The notes under the pieces were generated by a model that did not search any database, was not told the DNA's origin, and saw only the letters and a program-made list of their open reading frames with translations. From the NCBI RefSeq assembly GCF_022760965.1, contig NZ_JAKVIJ010000003.1, forward strand, positions 186,001 to 250,000: a stretch of 64,000 nt of DNA, read 5' to 3'. Positions within the stretch are counted from its first letter, which is position 1. Every line of letters begins with the position of its first letter. The stretch comes from Simplicispira sedimenti. Its GTDB lineage: Bacteria; Pseudomonadota; Gammaproteobacteria; Burkholderiales; Burkholderiaceae_C. Of this stretch, positions 16,762 to 25,953 are shown one piece after another. The position numbers were made by a program, and so were the translations under genes.

Positions 16762-18645
16762 CTAAGGATTGATAAGGCGGAGGAGGGGCGTGCCGGAATT
16801 CTGCGTGGCCAGTTCCCGAAAGGCGCCGAGCAACTGGTCGGAGCCAAATTGCGGATTCCGCTCGTCGATGGAGAACATATTCTCCACCGCGTGGCTGGGT
16901 CTGCCTGGCCAGTCCGATTCGAGAAAGAAAGACAGAAACTGTGCACCGCGCTGCCGGTGGTCCATCAATGCGTGGTGTAGATCCTGTGCTGCCATGGGGC
17001 GCAGGGGGTGGAATTCGGTAATGCCATAGTGTTGCTGCCGTGTCCGTGCAAGCCAGTCAAACAGGGTGATGCCGTGGGTCGGACCGCCATACAGGCTGAC
17101 GCCGGGCTTCAGGAGTGCTGATGCTTGGAGAGATGCGTCAATGGCGAACTTCTCTGCGTCCCAACTGGGGTTGGTCATGGGCATGATCTGGTGCGCATAG
17201 GTCGGAACCTTGGCCAAGCATGAGCGCTTCACCACACGCGCGAAGTGTTCAAGGTAATGTTGAACCTGCCGTCCACGGAACTCATGCCACAGCGGCGCCA
17301 ATGGATTGAAATAGTAGGTCGACTGGTCTACGGGAGTGTCGATGTGCGCGCGGGTGGTTGGGCGAATTGCTGCGAAGGCCGGCAGCGGCTTCATGGGCAA
17401 GGAAGTGGTGCGGGCCGGATCCTTGTCTCGGATGGAGATATGCCGTGTACCCAGGTGGACGAGCCGGTCTGGCGCTTCTTCCAGGGCCACATCAATGCGG
17501 TGGACTCCCGGGGGCAGGGAGGTAAAGTCCATATCGAAACGCCAACCCACATCGGCCGATCCAAACTCCGGAAGGGCGGCGACCACGTCCTGGCGCCCCA
17601 GGTTGGCGCGCACCCGGCCCAGGTGTTCGCCATTGCGGTAGATGTGTATCCAGGCCGGATTGTGGCCCCCCAGAATCCGTGCCCAGCCGGATACCGGCAA
17701 AGATCCGTGGGCATAAGAGTCCATGTGTTCCTGTCGGCGGCGCAGGGGTTGCGTGCGGATATCACGGGATGGGGGGAACACTTCGGCAAAGTCCGCGTAG
17801 TCAGCGGCCAGGGCCTCATTCATTTTGCCGATATCGCCAAAGCGCTTTGCCAGGAAATGCCGAAAACCCTCTTGGGAAACCTGGCTGTAGTCTGAAACGA
17901 GGTAGGGTGTAGCGAAGCCCATGCCGGTTTCAAACTTCGGGAACAGGTGGTGCACTTCGCCCAAGAGCGTGATACCCCGGATTTTCTCCCGATGCGCAGG
18001 TTGCAGCAGGCACAGCTCCTGAAGGATGGCTTCAACGGCCTGGGTGCGGCGATGGGTGATGCCGTTATCGATTCGGGCCACGCTCCAGGGAAAGATCGGC
18101 AGCGTGTAATAGCTGTCGGCGGGCAGTGGGCCTTCGGGGGTCGAGGCCAGATTGGCGGGGGATTGCGCCAATGTCTGCTCTATAGGGGCGTGGACGCCGA
18201 AGTGGGTCGAAAATAGATAGAGGATGGCAGGGCGGTCGGTGTCGCGCAAAGTGCGCACATAGCGCTGCACCGCTCCCTGGTTGATGACCCATTCATCTGC
18301 TTTTTTGTCAAATAGGCGTAACAACGGTATCTGCAGTGTGTAGCCTAGTTCGTAGGATGGTTTCAGGGGCTGATCGGGCTTGAAAGACCGTGCGAGCGTG
18401 GACTCGACCAGACGTGCGGCCGAGCCTTGAGTGCCATCACAACCGGGCGCTACGAGAGCGTGTGGCTCCTGGGACGAACTTGCCCGTGGCAGGATGCACG
18501 GGTCGGTCAGGTTCATCATGGGGGCCAGTAGCAGGGGCGGCGGCGCCGAGAGCCGCTGGATAGACTCCCAGATGGCCAGCGGGAGCGTTACGATGGCCAG
18601 CATGCCAAATGTGATGGACAGAAGTTGACGAGAGCTGGCGTGCAT
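16762..18645 (-). CDS. Putative glycoside-hydrolase-like exported or membrane-anchored protein
   Basis: The 627-residue protein has an N-terminal hydrophobic segment at about residues 7-22 (signal or anchor). The middle region resembles a GH42/GH5-like TIM barrel: FRHFLAKRFGDIGKMNEAL near residue 265 followed by DYADFAEVFPPSRD matches the usual 'Asn-Glu-Ala... phe-Pro-Pro' pattern. GEVHHLFP earlier could hold an acid residue. An inserted beta domain at about 318-405 reads VSGWAR, RQDVVAALP and LPPGVHRIDV, as in the next gene. Substrate is unknown; location beside rhamnose genes suggests a surface polysaccharide. ATG at 18645 was preferred over 18729 because it places the hydrophobic segment at the N-terminus. 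Confidence 0.55.
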   Translation of the reverse strand: MHASSRQLLSITFGMLAIVTLPLAIWESIQRLSAPPPLLLAPMMNLTDPCILPRASSSQEPHALVAPGCDGTQGSAARLVESTLARSFKPDQPLKPSYELGYTLQIPLLRLFDKKADEWVINQGAVQRYVRTLRDTDRPAILYLFSTHFGVHAPIEQTLAQSPANLASTPEGPLPADSYYTLPIFPWSVARIDNGITHRRTQAVEAILQELCLLQPAHREKIRGITLLGEVHHLFPKFETGMGFATPYLVSDYSQVSQEGFRHFLAKRFGDIGKMNEALAADYADFAEVFPPSRDIRTQPLRRRQEHMDSYAHGSLPVSGWARILGGHNPAWIHIYRNGEHLGRVRANLGRQDVVAALPEFGSADVGWRFDMDFTSLPPGVHRIDVALEEAPDRLVHLGTRHISIRDKDPARTTSLPMKPLPAFAAIRPTTRAHIDTPVDQSTYYFNPLAPLWHEFRGRQVQHYLEHFARVVKRSCLAKVPTYAHQIMPMTNPSWDAEKFAIDASLQASALLKPGVSLYGGPTHGITLFDWLARTRQQHYGITEFHPLRPMAAQDLHHALMDHRQRGAQFLSFFLESDWPGRPSHAVENMFSIDERNPQFGSDQLLGAFRELATQNSGTPLLRLINP

Positions 18646-18779
18646 GGGCTGATGGGGGTTGCGGAGAATAGCAGCGGTTGCCAGAAGGAGGCGACAAAGT
18701 CTAACGTACCCTCCTGCGGCTGGGGCCATCTGGTCTGCGTGTCGCTATGATTGCGTGCCCATGCCGTCGCACGGTGGCA

Positions 18780-20528
18780 ATGTCAGCTTCTCTTTTCATG
18801 ACCGAACTCTTTAGCGCACAAGCCGTACCTGTACAACCTGCCGAGCCCTCGGGCCGTCTGCGCATAGGTGAGTTGCTGGTGCGCGCCGGCAAACTCAGTG
18901 CGCGCGACCTGGAGCGTGCCCTTGCTGCGCAGCAGGAAATGGGGAGCATGCTCGGGCGGGTGCTGGTGCGGTTGGGGCTGGTTTCCGAGCTGGACGTGGT
19001 GCATGCGTTGTCCAGCCAGTTGGCCGTGCCTTTGGTGGCAGCGGATGCCTTTCCGGATTTCATGCCGGAGGTGCCTGGCCTGCTCCCAGGGTTCTTGCAT
19101 GCCAATGCGGTATATCCGCTGGGCATACAGGATGGCCTGCTGGATGTGGTCATGGCCGTTCCACAGGATGCCTTTGTCATCAAGGCCCTTCGCCTGGCCA
19201 CCGGATTGCAGGTCCGGCCCCATATAGGAACAGACTCCGATATAGAGAAGGCCCTCACGCAGCCCATGGAAGATGCCGTGGTAGAGGAGGACGCAGAGGG
19301 GCTGGGCGACGGTGATGCGGGTGATTTTGTCGAACACCTCAAGGATCTGGCCAGCGAGGCTCCTGTCATCCGCCTGGTCAATACGATCATTGGCCGCGTG
19401 ATCGACCTTCGTGCTTCCGACATCCATCTGGAGCCCTTTGACGACGGCTTGCATGTGCGTTACCGGGTCGATGGCGTGATTCATGCGGGGGAGATCGTGC
19501 CGCCGCGCCATAGTGCGGCGGTGAACTCCCGGGTCAAGCTGCTGGCCCATCTGGACATTGCCGAGCGGCGTTTGCCGCAGGATGGACGCATCAAGACCCG
19601 TGTCAAGGGACGGGAGCTTGATTTGCGTGTTTCCACTGTGCCCACGGTGCATGGTGAAAGCGTGGTCATGCGGGTGCTCGATCGCGCCAGTGTGCGTTTT
19701 GGGCTGGAAGAGATGGGCTTTGCTCCGGATACGCTGGAACGCTTCAATACCTTGCTGGTGCGGCCCCATGGAATCCTACTCGTCACCGGACCTACTGGCT
19801 CTGGCAAGACCACCACGCTCTATGCGGCCTTGTCGAAGCTGAATGCGGAGACGCAGAAAATCATCACGGTTGAGGATCCGGTAGAGTACCAGCTGGAGGG
19901 AATCAATCAGATTCAGGTGCATTCGCAAATCAATCTGACATTTGCCAATGCGTTGCGGTCCATCCTGCGGCAGGATCCCGACATCATCATGATCGGCGAA
20001 ATGCGCGATGGCGAAACTGCGCAGATCGCTGTGCAATCGGCACTGACAGGGCATCTGGTGTTGTCCACATTGCATACCAACACGGCGGCCGGAGCGGTGA
20101 TCCGCATGCAGGACATGGGGGTCGAGCGTTATCTCATCACCTCGGCGGTCAATGGTGTGTTGGCGCAGCGGCTGGTGCGAACCCTGTGCAGCCATTGCAA
20201 GGAACCTTACGAGCCCTCGGCCGAGGTGCGAGAGCGTACAGGGCTGGCTCGTTTCTGCCCGCCTGAGCAGCCCATCTATCGGGCCCGTGGCTGCGAACAT
20301 TGCCGCCAGTCTGGCTATCGGGGGCGCACGGGTATCCATGAATTGCTGGTGCTCGATGAGCCCATGCGCAAGGCCATCATGGATGGGAGGGATGCCAATG
20401 CGCTCAATGCGGTGGCCGCAGAGGGCGGCATGCTCAGCCTGCACGAGGATGGGCTGCGCAAGGTGGCTGCGGGTCATACCTGTCTGGAAGAGCTGGCCCG
20501 GGTGACGCAGGACCAGAGCGATGCCTGA
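18780..20528 (+). CDS. gspE: Type II secretion ATPase
   Basis: GspE is the cytoplasmic hexameric ATPase that drives pseudopilus assembly. The product (582 residues from this start) has an N-terminal MshEN-like domain (RIGELLVRAGKLSARDLERA), DIHLEPF, Walker A GPTGSGKTTTLY at about residue 337, Walker B region DPDIIMIGEMRD, and the zinc-binding CSHCKEP...CEHC cysteines before GYRGRTGIHELL. Starts at 18747, 18780 and 18798 are possible and none has a clear ribosome-binding site. It is the first gene of an 11-gene operon in the order E-F-G-H-I-J-K-L-M-N-D, the Xps order of Xanthomonas. Confidence 0.93.
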   Translation: MSASLFMTELFSAQAVPVQPAEPSGRLRIGELLVRAGKLSARDLERALAAQQEMGSMLGRVLVRLGLVSELDVVHALSSQLAVPLVAADAFPDFMPEVPGLLPGFLHANAVYPLGIQDGLLDVVMAVPQDAFVIKALRLATGLQVRPHIGTDSDIEKALTQPMEDAVVEEDAEGLGDGDAGDFVEHLKDLASEAPVIRLVNTIIGRVIDLRASDIHLEPFDDGLHVRYRVDGVIHAGEIVPPRHSAAVNSRVKLLAHLDIAERRLPQDGRIKTRVKGRELDLRVSTVPTVHGESVVMRVLDRASVRFGLEEMGFAPDTLERFNTLLVRPHGILLVTGPTGSGKTTTLYAALSKLNAETQKIITVEDPVEYQLEGINQIQVHSQINLTFANALRSILRQDPDIIMIGEMRDGETAQIAVQSALTGHLVLSTLHTNTAAGAVIRMQDMGVERYLITSAVNGVLAQRLVRTLCSHCKEPYEPSAEVRERTGLARFCPPEQPIYRARGCEHCRQSGYRGRTGIHELLVLDEPMRKAIMDGRDANALNAVAAEGGMLSLHEDGLRKVAAGHTCLEELARVTQDQSDA

Positions 20529-21777
20529 GTTCACCTGGCGCGCCGCCTCGACATCGGGGCAGATGGTCGATGGTCGCCTGAGCGCCGCCACGCAGGCCCT
20601 GGCCATGAAGCAATTGCGCGAGCAGGGGCTGACGCCTCTGTACATCGAGGATGTGCTCAGTGCCGGCGCGCTGTCGCAGGCCACGGGCAAAGGCGCCGCG
20701 CAACTGATGGCGGGTGCGCCGCAGGGGCGCGCAGGCAAGGGGCCGGTGAAACAGGCCGATGTTCTGGCGTTCACCTCCGAACTGGCCATAATGCTGCGTG
20801 CTGGTCTGGCGCTCGACAATTCCTTGCGTGTGCTCATCGACATGAGCTACAAGCCATCGGTCACCACATTGCTGCAGGGCGTGCTCGATGCCGTCAAGGG
20901 CGGGACGCCGCTCAGCCGTGCGCTGGCCCAGAATAAAGATCTGTTTGGCGACTTCTACGTCAATATGGTTCGTTCAGGTGAGGCCAGCGGGCAGATGGCG
21001 ACCGTGCTGACGCGCCTCGTGGAGCATATGGAGCGCCAGCGTGCGCTGCGTGACAGCGTAGTTTCGGCCACCATCTATCCCGCCATTCTGCTGGGCGTGG
21101 CGGTTTTGTCGCTGGTGGCTATGCTGGGCTTCGTGGTTCCACAGTTCGAAAAAATGTTCATGGATATGGGGGATGCATTGCCATTGCCCACGCGCGTGAT
21201 CATGGAACTAGGGCATCTTTTTTCCAGTTACGGCCTGCCCATCAGCATGGGGCTGCTGGTGGCTGGTGCGTCGGTTTTCCGGTGGCTCAAGACGCCGGCA
21301 GGGCGGCATTGGTGGCAATCGCGCCTGCTGCGACTGCCCTTCATGGGTCGTCTGGCGCTCAAATACCAGTTGACGCTGTTTTCCCGCTCGCTGGGCACCC
21401 TGCTTGGCAATGGCGTGCCCATGCTTGCAGCCTTGAACATCGCCACGGAAACTGTGGGCAACACGGTGTTGCAGCAGTCGCTGGCACGTGTCGTTCCTAT
21501 CGTGAAGGAGGGCGGTAAGGTGGTCCAGGCCATTTCGGCCGCGGGCATCTTCGAGCCACTGGCCATCAACCTCATCCGCGTGGGCGAGGAAACAGGCCGT
21601 GTCGGCCCGATGATGTTGGAATTGGCTGCCATATTGAACCGTGAGGTGGAAATAGGTATCAAACGCCTCCTTACACTGGTCGAACCGATCCTCATCTTGG
21701 TTCTCGGGCTTCTGATCGCCGCCATCATCATTTCCATTCTGATGGGCATTCTGTCGATCAATGACCTTGCCGCATAA
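20521..21777 (+). CDS. gspF: Type II secretion inner-membrane platform protein
   Basis: GspF is the polytopic platform protein that links the ATPase to pseudopilin assembly. The 418-residue protein has two tandem GspF domains, each with the ALDNSLRVL or TLLGNGVPMLAALNIA type of start, and three membrane helices: about residues 180-205, 235-250, and 388-412 near the C-terminus (LILVLGLLIAAIIISILMGI). The KQADVLAFTSELAIMLRAGL block before the first domain is standard. The gene overlaps the end of gspE by 8 nt. Confidence 0.95.
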   Translation: MPEFTWRAASTSGQMVDGRLSAATQALAMKQLREQGLTPLYIEDVLSAGALSQATGKGAAQLMAGAPQGRAGKGPVKQADVLAFTSELAIMLRAGLALDNSLRVLIDMSYKPSVTTLLQGVLDAVKGGTPLSRALAQNKDLFGDFYVNMVRSGEASGQMATVLTRLVEHMERQRALRDSVVSATIYPAILLGVAVLSLVAMLGFVVPQFEKMFMDMGDALPLPTRVIMELGHLFSSYGLPISMGLLVAGASVFRWLKTPAGRHWWQSRLLRLPFMGRLALKYQLTLFSRSLGTLLGNGVPMLAALNIATETVGNTVLQQSLARVVPIVKEGGKVVQAISAAGIFEPLAINLIRVGEETGRVGPMMLELAAILNREVEIGIKRLLTLVEPILILVLGLLIAAIIISILMGILSINDLAA

Positions 21778-21805
21778 CATGTCTCAATTGAAGGAGTTTT
21801 CTCCC

Positions 21806-22252
21806 ATGGCACCTTTTCGTGCAGCCTCTGTCCGCAGTGTCGCCCGCCGTGCCCGCGGCTTCACCTTGATCGAATTGCTGGTGGTTCTGGCCATCCTCAC
21901 GCTGCTGGCGGGGCTGGTCGGCCCGGCCGTGATGAACAAATTTGGTAGTGCCAAGGTCAAGGCGGCAGGCATTCAGATTGCCGATTTTGATAAAACCCTG
22001 GAGGTGTTCAAGCTGGATGTGGGTCGCTATCCCACCACCGAAGAGGGGCTGGATGCGTTGATCAAGCGCCCAGCCAGCGCCAACGGCTGGGCCGGTCCGT
22101 ACATCAAGGGGGAGTTGCCCAAGGATCCCTGGGGCAATCCCTATCGCTACGTCAATCCGGGCTCCCAGGGGGGCATGGAGATTCTGTCTCTGGGTGCCGA
22201 TGGTGCTCCCGGCGGTGAAGGCGAGGCGGCCGATATCCGGAACAAGCACTGA
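21806..22252 (+). CDS. gspG: Type II secretion major pseudopilin
   Basis: GspG forms the shaft of the pseudopilus. The 148-residue precursor has a basic leader ending at Gly18, followed by FTLIELLVVLAILTLLAGL. This is a prepilin peptidase site with the conserved Glu at +5. The globular part contains RYPTTEEGLDALIKRP and DPWGNPYRYVNPG, the calcium-binding loop region of major pseudopilins. ATG at 21806 was chosen because AAGGAG lies about 9 nt upstream. No prepilin peptidase (gspO) is present in the window, so that enzyme must be encoded elsewhere. Confidence 0.95.
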   Translation: MAPFRAASVRSVARRARGFTLIELLVVLAILTLLAGLVGPAVMNKFGSAKVKAAGIQIADFDKTLEVFKLDVGRYPTTEEGLDALIKRPASANGWAGPYIKGELPKDPWGNPYRYVNPGSQGGMEILSLGADGAPGGEGEAADIRNKH

Positions 22253-22275
22253 GCAAGGCAGAAGGTTAGGGCACT

Positions 22276-22725
22276 ATGCGGCGTGAGCGGGGCTTTACGC
22301 TGGTTGAGCTCCTGGTGGTTTTTGCCATTATGGCGCTGGTGGTCGGCCTGGCTCCGATGGCATTTGGTCGCCTGCGGGATTCAGCGCAATACCGCGATGC
22401 AGTGCGGACGATTGTTTCCGAACTGCGGACCGCGCGCCACCAGGCCATGACGGGGCGTGGCGATGTGCGCTTTGTAGTAGACCTGGGCCATCGGACCTAT
22501 GGGATCGACGGCGGGGCGCGGCATGCCATCCCCGAAGCCGTGCAACTGGGGGTAACGGTGGCGGATGTCGAAATGCGCTCGGGCGTGGCGGCGATCCGGT
22601 TTCTGTCCGACGGCGGTACTACGGGCGGAAGCGTGGATGTCGTGCGCGCCGCTTCTGGCTCAGGGGTGCGGTTGCGTGTGGACTGGCTTTCGGGTCGCGT
22701 GATCCAGACCCCCCTAGCGCCATGA
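22276..22725 (+). CDS. gspH: Type II secretion minor pseudopilin H
   Basis: A 149-residue minor pseudopilin with the cleavage site RRERG/FTLVELLVVF at residues 2-16 and a hydrophobic helix after it. The C-terminal beta-rich part is short, as in GspH. GspH joins the pseudopilus tip complex or its base. It follows gspG by 23 nt and overlaps gspI by 4 nt (ATGA), which suggests coupled translation. Confidence 0.88.
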   Translation: MRRERGFTLVELLVVFAIMALVVGLAPMAFGRLRDSAQYRDAVRTIVSELRTARHQAMTGRGDVRFVVDLGHRTYGIDGGARHAIPEAVQLGVTVADVEMRSGVAAIRFLSDGGTTGGSVDVVRAASGSGVRLRVDWLSGRVIQTPLAP

Positions 22726-23141
22726 CCTCCTCTCTGCGTTCCCGGATGCGGGGCATGTCCTTGCTGGAATTGCTCGTCGCCTTTTCCATTCTGTCCCTGA
22801 GCCTGGGTGTCCTTTACAAGGCTATTGGAGGCAGTGCGCGCAATGTGGCCGATGCCGAGCGTTACCAGCGTGCCGTGTTGCTGGGCGAATCGCTATTGGC
22901 TGTGCGTGATGCCGTCACGGCCGAGGGCTGGTCGGAAGAAGGGCAATCCGCTGGGTATGCATGGAGCGTGCGCAGTGCTCCGCTGGAAACGGAGGCGGGT
23001 CGGCGCAACCCTGGCGCGCCCGTTCTGCACCAGGTGGACATCCGTATCGACTGGATTGGCGAACGCGACGCGATACGCTCGCTCCATCTGAGTACTTTGC
23101 GCCCACAGCGGAAGCCCCTGGTCGCTGGAGGCGCTCGATGA
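22722..23141 (+). CDS. gspI: Type II secretion minor pseudopilin I
   Basis: A 139-residue protein with the prepilin cleavage site RMRG/MSLLELLVAFSILSL, where Gly11 is the last leader residue. The helix is followed by a small domain with GYAWSVRSAPLE and a beta strand near QVDIRIDW. GspI nucleates the tip complex with GspJ and GspK. It overlaps both neighbours by 4 nt. Confidence 0.88.
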   Translation: MTSSLRSRMRGMSLLELLVAFSILSLSLGVLYKAIGGSARNVADAERYQRAVLLGESLLAVRDAVTAEGWSEEGQSAGYAWSVRSAPLETEAGRRNPGAPVLHQVDIRIDWIGERDAIRSLHLSTLRPQRKPLVAGGAR

Positions 23142-23815
23142 GCTCATTGGCGAGCAGGCATGGAGGGGGTATTCGTGGATTTACCCTGGTGGAAATGCTC
23201 GTGGCGATGGCCTTGCTGTCCCTGCTCATGCTGGGCATGGTGTCCGCGCTGCGGACCATGGCGCAGACTGAGGAGCGCATGGATCTCCGATCGGAGCGCG
23301 CGGACGAGATCCGCATTGCCAATGGATTCTTGCGCGCCACTCTCGGAAGGGTTTCCATGCGGCGGATGAAAGAGGTGCAGCGCGAGGGCGACACGCCCTA
23401 TTTTTTCACTGGACAGGCCAATGCCGTGGCCTGGGTGGGCATCATGCCCGCGCGGCATGGTGCTGGCGGACGTTACTTTTTCCGTCTGGCGCTTGAAGCC
23501 GCCCAAGAAGACCCGTCCGCACTCGTCATCCGGTTTGTGCCCTGGAATGGTGGTGGTTTGCCGCTCGATTGGAGCCAGGCAGAAAGCCGGGTGTTGGCAA
23601 ACAGGGTCAAGTCCTTGGTCCTTGGCTACGAGGACAGTCGCCAGCCAGCTCCAACATGGATTTCGAATTGGAGCCGTGTCGATAGCCTGCCTTCGCGTAT
23701 TCGGATTGATGTTGAGACATGGGATGGCGCCTGGCCCCTGTGGGTGATCGTCATGCGTGCCTTGCCGTCCAGCGAACGCTCGGGTGGTGGTGCTTTCTCC
23801 TCGGGGACCGATTGA
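23138..23815 (+). CDS. gspJ: Type II secretion minor pseudopilin J
   Basis: A 225-residue precursor with the site GGGIRG/FTLVEMLVAMALLSL (Gly14 is the last leader residue), then a larger beta-rich globular domain as expected for GspJ. GspJ belongs to the I-J-K tip complex of the pseudopilus. The start at 23138 lies inside the end of gspI (ATGA). The stop is 2 nt before gspK. Confidence 0.88.
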   Translation: MSSLASRHGGGIRGFTLVEMLVAMALLSLLMLGMVSALRTMAQTEERMDLRSERADEIRIANGFLRATLGRVSMRRMKEVQREGDTPYFFTGQANAVAWVGIMPARHGAGGRYFFRLALEAAQEDPSALVIRFVPWNGGGLPLDWSQAESRVLANRVKSLVLGYEDSRQPAPTWISNWSRVDSLPSRIRIDVETWDGAWPLWVIVMRALPSSERSGGGAFSSGTD

Positions 23816-23817
23816 CC

Positions 23818-24666
23818 ATGCGACCGCGCTCAGAACCAAGGGCGATCGGGGGCATCGCGCTCGTGGCCGTGCTTTGGATCATTGCCGCGCTCGCCATCGT
23901 GGTCGGAGGCGTGCAGCTGTCCGTGCGCAGTGAGTTGCGTATCGTGGGTGCCTCGCGCCAGACCGTCGAGTCCGTGGCGCTGGGCGAAGCCGCCGTCATG
24001 CTGGCCTTGCAGGACATGGTGGCGGTTGGTGAGCGTCTGACGAGGCAGGTGGTGCGTGAGTACGGCTATCTTGGAAAAACAATCCCTGTCGAAATCACCC
24101 CTTTGAATGGTTTGATCGACATCAACCGTGCCTCCGAGCTCTTGCTGGCCAGCATGTATGCCGTTGGCGGCGGGCTTTCACCCCAGGTGGCCACGGACCT
24201 GGCCGGCGCTACGGTCCAGGCGCGCACCCGGCGCGACATCTTTGGTCGTGAGCAGGGCTTTGAGGCCATCCAGGACCTGTTACAAGTGCCAGGAGTGAAC
24301 TACGACCTGTATGCTAGACTTTCGCCGCTCATGACCGTTGAGGCACAGGGTAGCGGCAAGGTCAACCCCCTTGCGGCTCCGGAAGAAGTGCTCGTGGTCC
24401 TTGCTGGAGGAAATGTTTCACATGCCCAGGCTATTCGGTCGCGCCGAGACGCCGGAGCAGGACCCAGCGAAATAGACACCACTGTCCTGAATGGTGAATT
24501 CATCAGCGTATCCGCCACCACCCGCTACCGCATCCACGCCCGCGTGGCATCTTCCGATGGCGGAGGTGTTGCGGTAGTGCGGTTTGTGGATTTGAGGCCA
24601 GACAGTGTGTCGGGTATGCCGTGGCGAATTTTCAACGCTGAACACTGGATGATCGCACCGCGCTGA
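23818..24666 (+). CDS. gspK: Type II secretion minor pseudopilin K
   Basis: GspK is the largest pseudopilin and caps the tip. This 282-residue protein begins with a leader ending in GG, then IALVAVLWIIAALAIVVGG. It lacks the +5 Glu, which is normal for GspK. The middle has LNGLIDINRASELLLASM and FEAIQDLLQVPGVNYDLYARL, resembling the helix-hairpin-helix-like region of the family. It is followed by gspL after 21 nt. Confidence 0.88.
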   Translation: MRPRSEPRAIGGIALVAVLWIIAALAIVVGGVQLSVRSELRIVGASRQTVESVALGEAAVMLALQDMVAVGERLTRQVVREYGYLGKTIPVEITPLNGLIDINRASELLLASMYAVGGGLSPQVATDLAGATVQARTRRDIFGREQGFEAIQDLLQVPGVNYDLYARLSPLMTVEAQGSGKVNPLAAPEEVLVVLAGGNVSHAQAIRSRRDAGAGPSEIDTTVLNGEFISVSATTRYRIHARVASSDGGGVAVVRFVDLRPDSVSGMPWRIFNAEHWMIAPR

Positions 24667-24687
24667 ACGTGCGGCAGAACACAGACA

Positions 24688-25953
24688 ATGCCCTCAATGT
24701 CCACCTCCCCGCAGCTATTCGGTCTTGACTTGGCCGAGTTCTGGTCCGATTTCCGGGCTACTTGGCAACGCGCGCACCATTGGCCCCTGCTGGCGTGGCT
24801 GACGCCGGATGTACCGGTGCGGGTATTGCGGGCGGACGGTACCGAGGCCGTTTGGGATGGCGTGCGGCTGGTGGGAATGGACCATGCTCCTTCAACCCAA
24901 TTCGTTGCCATCGAAATACCCGCCGATAGCCTGCTGCATCGCTCGCTGAGCCTGCCGACCATGGCGGACGCACAAGTCGCGCAGGCGGTGGCGCTGGAGA
25001 TTTCCACCGTCAGCCCATTTCCCGCTGCCGATCTGGTGTGGGGTCTTGTGGTGCATGTGCGCCCGGAGGGTGGGCTGCTGGTAGACGCCGTACTTGCTTC
25101 GCGCAAGCAGGTGCAGGGCTTTCTTGAGCAACAGCAGGAGCGTCTGAAAGACGGTGTGCCGGAAGTTTGGGCATTTTCCGGAGCAGGCACCCCCATTGCC
25201 TTTGCTGGCTGGGGGGAGGTCCGCCGAGCCCGGCATGCCGCACTGCGTCGGCGTATCGGTTATGGCTTGGTGCTAGGAGCGTTGCTGCTGGTGGGGGCCA
25301 TGGCAGTGACGCCCATAGCGCAGTTACGACTGCGTGCCATCGAGGCTGCGGTCGGGTACTCGGAACTTCAGAGCCGTGCCATGCCTGTGGTGGCCCAGCG
25401 GGAAGCATTCATGCAGGCCATTGAGCGCATGGGTCTGTTGCGTGAGGTTCTGTCTGAACAGGCCGATGGCATTCGCCTGCTGGAAGTACTGACACAAGTG
25501 TTGCCTGACGATACATCGCTGCAGAGCATGGAGGTCAAGGGGCTTAAGGTTCGAATCACCGGACTGACGGCCAATGCCGCGGTTCTCATGCAGCAACTGG
25601 GCTTGCAGTCCGGTTTCAAGGATGTGCGTGCGCCCGTGGCGGCAGTGCGCAATCCAGGGGCCTCCCTGGATAGCTTCAATATCGAATTTCAGCTTGACCC
25701 TGCGGTGTGGTCTGTCGCGGGTGCGAGTGTTGTGCAAGCCGTGGCATCTAGTGGCGCGGTGACGCCTGTTATCCCGGCTGCATTGGTTCCGGCGGCGTCC
25801 GTTTCAGGAACGGCGCCAACTGCGCCTGCGGCAGCCAGTTCTCCCACACCTGCCGCCGACAGTGCCAGCGCACCCCGCAAGAGCAGGTTTTCATCGGGTT
25901 CTGAAACCCCTCGGCCAGCGCCCATCAGTACCCCAAGCAAGGCACAGCCATGA
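24688..25953 (+). CDS. gspL: Type II secretion inner-membrane protein L
   Basis: GspL links the GspE ATPase to the membrane platform. The 421-residue product has an actin-like cytoplasmic part (about residues 1-185), one membrane helix at about 192-212 (GYGLVLGALLLVGAMAV), and a periplasmic ferredoxin-like part with a coiled segment. The C-terminal 70 residues are a Pro/Ala/Ser-rich tail, which is unusual in length. ATGs at 24688 and 24697 are both possible. The end overlaps gspM by 4 nt. Confidence 0.82.
   Translation: MPSMSTSPQLFGLDLAEFWSDFRATWQRAHHWPLLAWLTPDVPVRVLRADGTEAVWDGVRLVGMDHAPSTQFVAIEIPADSLLHRSLSLPTMADAQVAQAVALEISTVSPFPAADLVWGLVVHVRPEGGLLVDAVLASRKQVQGFLEQQQERLKDGVPEVWAFSGAGTPIAFAGWGEVRRARHAALRRRIGYGLVLGALLLVGAMAVTPIAQLRLRAIEAAVGYSELQSRAMPVVAQREAFMQAIERMGLLREVLSEQADGIRLLEVLTQVLPDDTSLQSMEVKGLKVRITGLTANAAVLMQQLGLQSGFKDVRAPVAAVRNPGASLDSFNIEFQLDPAVWSVAGASVVQAVASSGAVTPVIPAALVPAASVSGTAPTAPAAASSPTPAADSASAPRKSRFSSGSETPRPAPISTPSKAQP

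Noticed and set aside
18090..18125. Extra copy of the 55-bp repeat
   Set aside because: A short AATAGCTG plus GGCGGGCAG likeness occurs in the hydrolase-like gene, but the inverted arm and the other blocks are absent.
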